From Mycobacterium sp. KBS0706 (lineage in GTDB: Bacteria; Pseudomonadota; Alphaproteobacteria; DSM-16000; Inquilinaceae): a DNA stretch of 64,000 nucleotides. The stretch lies in assembly GCF_005938675.2 (NCBI RefSeq), contig NZ_VCCH02000025.1, positions 28,699 to 92,698 on the forward strand, in the 5' to 3' direction. Within the stretch, counting starts at the first letter, position 1, and each line of letters opens with the position of its first letter. Of the stretch, positions 61,932-64,000 are shown piece by piece. The notes under the pieces were generated by a model. That model worked only from the letters and a program-made list of their open reading frames with translations. It ran no database searches and was not told the origin of the DNA. The position numbers and the translations under genes were made by a program.

Positions 61932-63236
61932 TCACGGCAGCAGCGGCGACCAGGCGGCGTCGGACGCATCGAAGGGCGTCGGCACCGCGGCGCTGACCCG
62001 GCCGGTGATGTCGACCGTGACCAGCTTGCTGCCGCCGCCGCCGCTCGCCGTGTACATCAGCACGCGACCGTTCGGCGCCCAGGTCGGGCCTTCCGCCAGG
62101 AAGCCCGAGGCTAGGTCACGCTCGCCCGTCCCGTCCGGCCGCATCACGCCGATCGAGAACTGGCCGCCCGTGATCTTGGTGAAAGCGATCAGGTCGCCGC
62201 GCGGCGACCACACCGGGGTGCCGTAGGTGCCTTGGCCGAAGCTGAGGCGGCGCACGCCCGAGCCGTCGGAGTTCATGATGTAGAGCTGCTGGCTGCCGCC
62301 GCGGTCGCTCTCGAACACGATCTGCGTCCCGTCCTTGGAATAGGAGGGCGAGGTCTCGATCGAGGGATCCGAGGTCAGGCGCTGCACCGAGCGGGTGCGC
62401 AGGTCCATGACGTAGATGTCGGTGTTGCCGGCCTGCGCCATGCTGAAGATCACCCGGTTGCCGTCCGGGCTGAAGCGCGGCGAGAAGGTCATGTTGGCGA
62501 AATCGCCGAGCGATTCCTGCCGGCCGCTGCCGAGGTCGAGCAGATAGACCCGCGGCTTGTTGCCGACATAGGCCATGTAGGTGATCTGCTGTGTGTTCGG
62601 CGAGAAGCGCGGCGTCAGCACCAGCTGGGAGCCGTCGGTCAGGAACTGATGGTTCGCGCCGTCCTGGTCCATGATCGCCAGGCGCTTGACCCGGTTGATC
62701 TGGGGCCCGGTCTCGGAGACGTAGACGATGCGGGTGTCGAAATAGCCGTCCTCGCCGGTCACGGCGCGGTAGATCTCGTCCGCGATCTTGTGGGCGACGC
62801 GGCGCATCAGCGCGCTGTCGCCCGTCAGGGTCAGGCCGGTCAGCTGCTGCTCGGCACTGACGTCCCAGAGCCGGAAGTCGACGTCGTAGCGGCCGTCGCC
62901 GCGCGGCCGGACCTGGCCGGTGACCAGGGCCTGGGCCGCCAGCACCTTCCAGTCGGCGAAGCGCGGGCCCTGCTGCAGCGACGCCGCGTCCTGGGTGAAG
63001 GCGCGCGGGTCGATCGGCGCGAACAGGCCGGAGCGCTGCAGGTCCGCGGTGATGATCTGCGTGATCTGGCTGCCGACCGAGTCACCGGGAAAGTCGGTGA
63101 TCGCGATCGGCATCGGCTGGGTCACGCCCTGGTTGATGTCGATCCGGATCTCGGCCTGGGCCGGCATGGCGGCGAGCGAGAGGGATACGACCGCAGCCAG
63201 GGCGGCCAGCGTGGTCTGGAGGAAGCCTCGTTTCAT
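61932..63236 (-). CDS. tolB: Tol-Pal periplasmic beta-propeller protein TolB
   Basis: A 434-residue periplasmic protein. It has a signal peptide ending MPAQAEIRIDINQG, a D1 domain that binds TolA and Pal, and a six-bladed WD-like propeller with repeats such as TPRFSPNTQQITYMAY, SPRFSPDGNRVIFSMAQ, SPSYSKDGTQIVFESD and TPVWSPRGDLIAFTK. The ATG at 63236 follows GAGGTG. It lies 25 bp after the tolA-like gene. Confidence 0.97.
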   Translation of the reverse strand: MKRGFLQTTLAALAAVVSLSLAAMPAQAEIRIDINQGVTQPMPIAITDFPGDSVGSQITQIITADLQRSGLFAPIDPRAFTQDAASLQQGPRFADWKVLAAQALVTGQVRPRGDGRYDVDFRLWDVSAEQQLTGLTLTGDSALMRRVAHKIADEIYRAVTGEDGYFDTRIVYVSETGPQINRVKRLAIMDQDGANHQFLTDGSQLVLTPRFSPNTQQITYMAYVGNKPRVYLLDLGSGRQESLGDFANMTFSPRFSPDGNRVIFSMAQAGNTDIYVMDLRTRSVQRLTSDPSIETSPSYSKDGTQIVFESDRGGSQQLYIMNSDGSGVRRLSFGQGTYGTPVWSPRGDLIAFTKITGGQFSIGVMRPDGTGERDLASGFLAEGPTWAPNGRVLMYTASGGGGSKLVTVDITGRVSAAVPTPFDASDAAWSPLLP

Positions 63237-63261
63237 TGTCTGCACCTCGGTTCCTGGCTGG

Positions 63262-64000
63262 TCAGAAGAAGTCTTTCGGGTCGAACACGAGAAGGAACGT
63301 ATCGTTCGGCCATCCGCCGCTCGGCGCCGGCCAAGGCTGGCAGGTCGGGTTCAGGACGGCGCGCCGCGCCGCATTCGCCGCGGCCTGGTTGCCGCCGTTG
63401 TCGGCGATCGACACATCCTTCGACAGGATGGTCCCGTCCGGCTGGACGGCGGAGACGCGGATCTGCACGACGACGCCGCCGAGAGCCTGGGCGTCGATGT
63501 TCCAGCATCCCCTGATCTTGTCGCGGATCGCCCCTTGTTCGCCGACCGAGATCCTTGTGGCCGGCCCACCCTGCCCCGTCGCTCGCGGCGGACGGGTCGA
63601 CGAACGGCTGCTCGTCCGCCCACTTGGCGCGCCGTCCAGAAGCCCCGCGATCTCATCGCCCTGCGGCTGCGACGGCGCGTTCGGCCGCGTCGTCGTCGCG
63701 CCCTGCTGCGTCGGCGCCGGCGGCGGAGCCTTGGGTCGCGAGCCCGGACGCGGCGCCTCGGTCGGCGTGATCGCCATCGGGTCGGCCTGCGCCGTCTCGG
63801 CCGGCGGCGTCGGCGGGGACGGAGTCGGGGTCGGCTCCGCCTCCGGCTTGCCCGAGGGCGGGTTCGGCCGCTGCTGCGGCGGCGGGGGTGGTGGCGGTTG
63901 TGGCGTCGGCGGAGGCGGCGGCGGCTTGGTGGCCTCGGGCGATGGCGCCTGCACCGGCGGAGGCGGCGGCGTGGGCGGCGGCGGCGTCGGGGTCGGCGGC
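63262..64000 (-). CDS. tolA: TolA-like protein, C-terminal part
   Basis: The gene runs off the right edge, so the N-terminal membrane anchor is missing. The visible part opens with a very Pro-rich linker (long runs of Pro broken by Thr, Gln and Ser) that replaces the usual Ala/Lys helix of domain II in E. coli TolA. The globular C-terminal domain is clear: IRDKIRGCWNID, VVVQIRVSAVQPDGTI, NAARRAVLNPTCQPW and NDTFLLVFDPKDFF. The linker probably spans the periplasm. Position before tolB and this C-terminus support tolA. Confidence 0.9.
   Translation of the reverse strand, partial: PPTPTPPPPTPPPPPVQAPSPEATKPPPPPPTPQPPPPPPPQQRPNPPSGKPEAEPTPTPSPPTPPAETAQADPMAITPTEAPRPGSRPKAPPPAPTQQGATTTRPNAPSQPQGDEIAGLLDGAPSGRTSSRSSTRPPRATGQGGPATRISVGEQGAIRDKIRGCWNIDAQALGGVVVQIRVSAVQPDGTILSKDVSIADNGGNQAAANAARRAVLNPTCQPWPAPSGGWPNDTFLLVFDPKDFF

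Overview
The window is GC-rich DNA with tightly packed genes and looks like a chromosomal segment of an alphaproteobacterium. The right end carries tolA-tolB-pal-ybgF(cpoB)-tilS-ftsH-folP-glmM, which together with GTG-initiated ftsH, an N-terminally extended folP, orphan RTX genes, and many sugar ABC/LacI systems suggests a Rhodospirillales/Azospirillales-type organism (Inquilinus-like). That placement is inference; there is no rRNA or other phylogenetic marker in the window.

Layout. 1-6050: a divergent TetR regulator/alpha-beta hydrolase pair with a palindromic intergenic operator, then a secreted nucleoside hydrolase, an unknown protein, an aldehyde dehydrogenase and an iron-dependent alcohol dehydrogenase. 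6071-7435: a palindromic intergenic repeat split by a complete IS4-family element (6151-7414) with 14-bp inverted ends and an 11-bp target duplication. 7678-12088: an RND efflux pair. 12089-20813: unknown and secreted proteins, an M81 peptidase, a cupin, a Tat-exported phospholipase C, a HisE-like protein and a LacI regulator with two identical operators 95 bp apart. 20820-31785: five consecutive RTX (calcium-binding nonapeptide repeat) genes on the minus strand, three of them close paralogues with a seven-repeat, propeller-like N-terminal domain. One (21995-23818) is split by a single in-frame TAG. No type I secretion genes are in the window.

32164-34030: a stand-alone RAM (Lrp/AsnC ligand-binding) protein with an M20 peptidase. 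34338-39586: a CuA-type heme-copper cytochrome c oxidase operon with two different subunit III genes, preceded by a class I cytochrome c. 40817-44344: an EmrAB-type efflux pair divergent from its TetR regulator, with a palindrome between them. 44496-46334: an AraC regulator and a short-chain dehydrogenase. 46456-50998: a LacI-regulated sugar-type ABC import operon. 51170-54014: serC-serA, with a two-hairpin leader resembling the alphaproteobacterial serC RNA motif. 54316-64000: glmM, folP, ftsH, tilS, ybgF, pal, tolB and partial tolA, all on the minus strand, linking cell-wall precursor synthesis, folate synthesis, membrane proteolysis and the Tol-Pal envelope system.

Short palindromic repeats are spread between genes in at least three families. 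The most unusual copy sits inside the folP reading frame and is translated in frame. No tRNA, rRNA or CRISPR array was seen.
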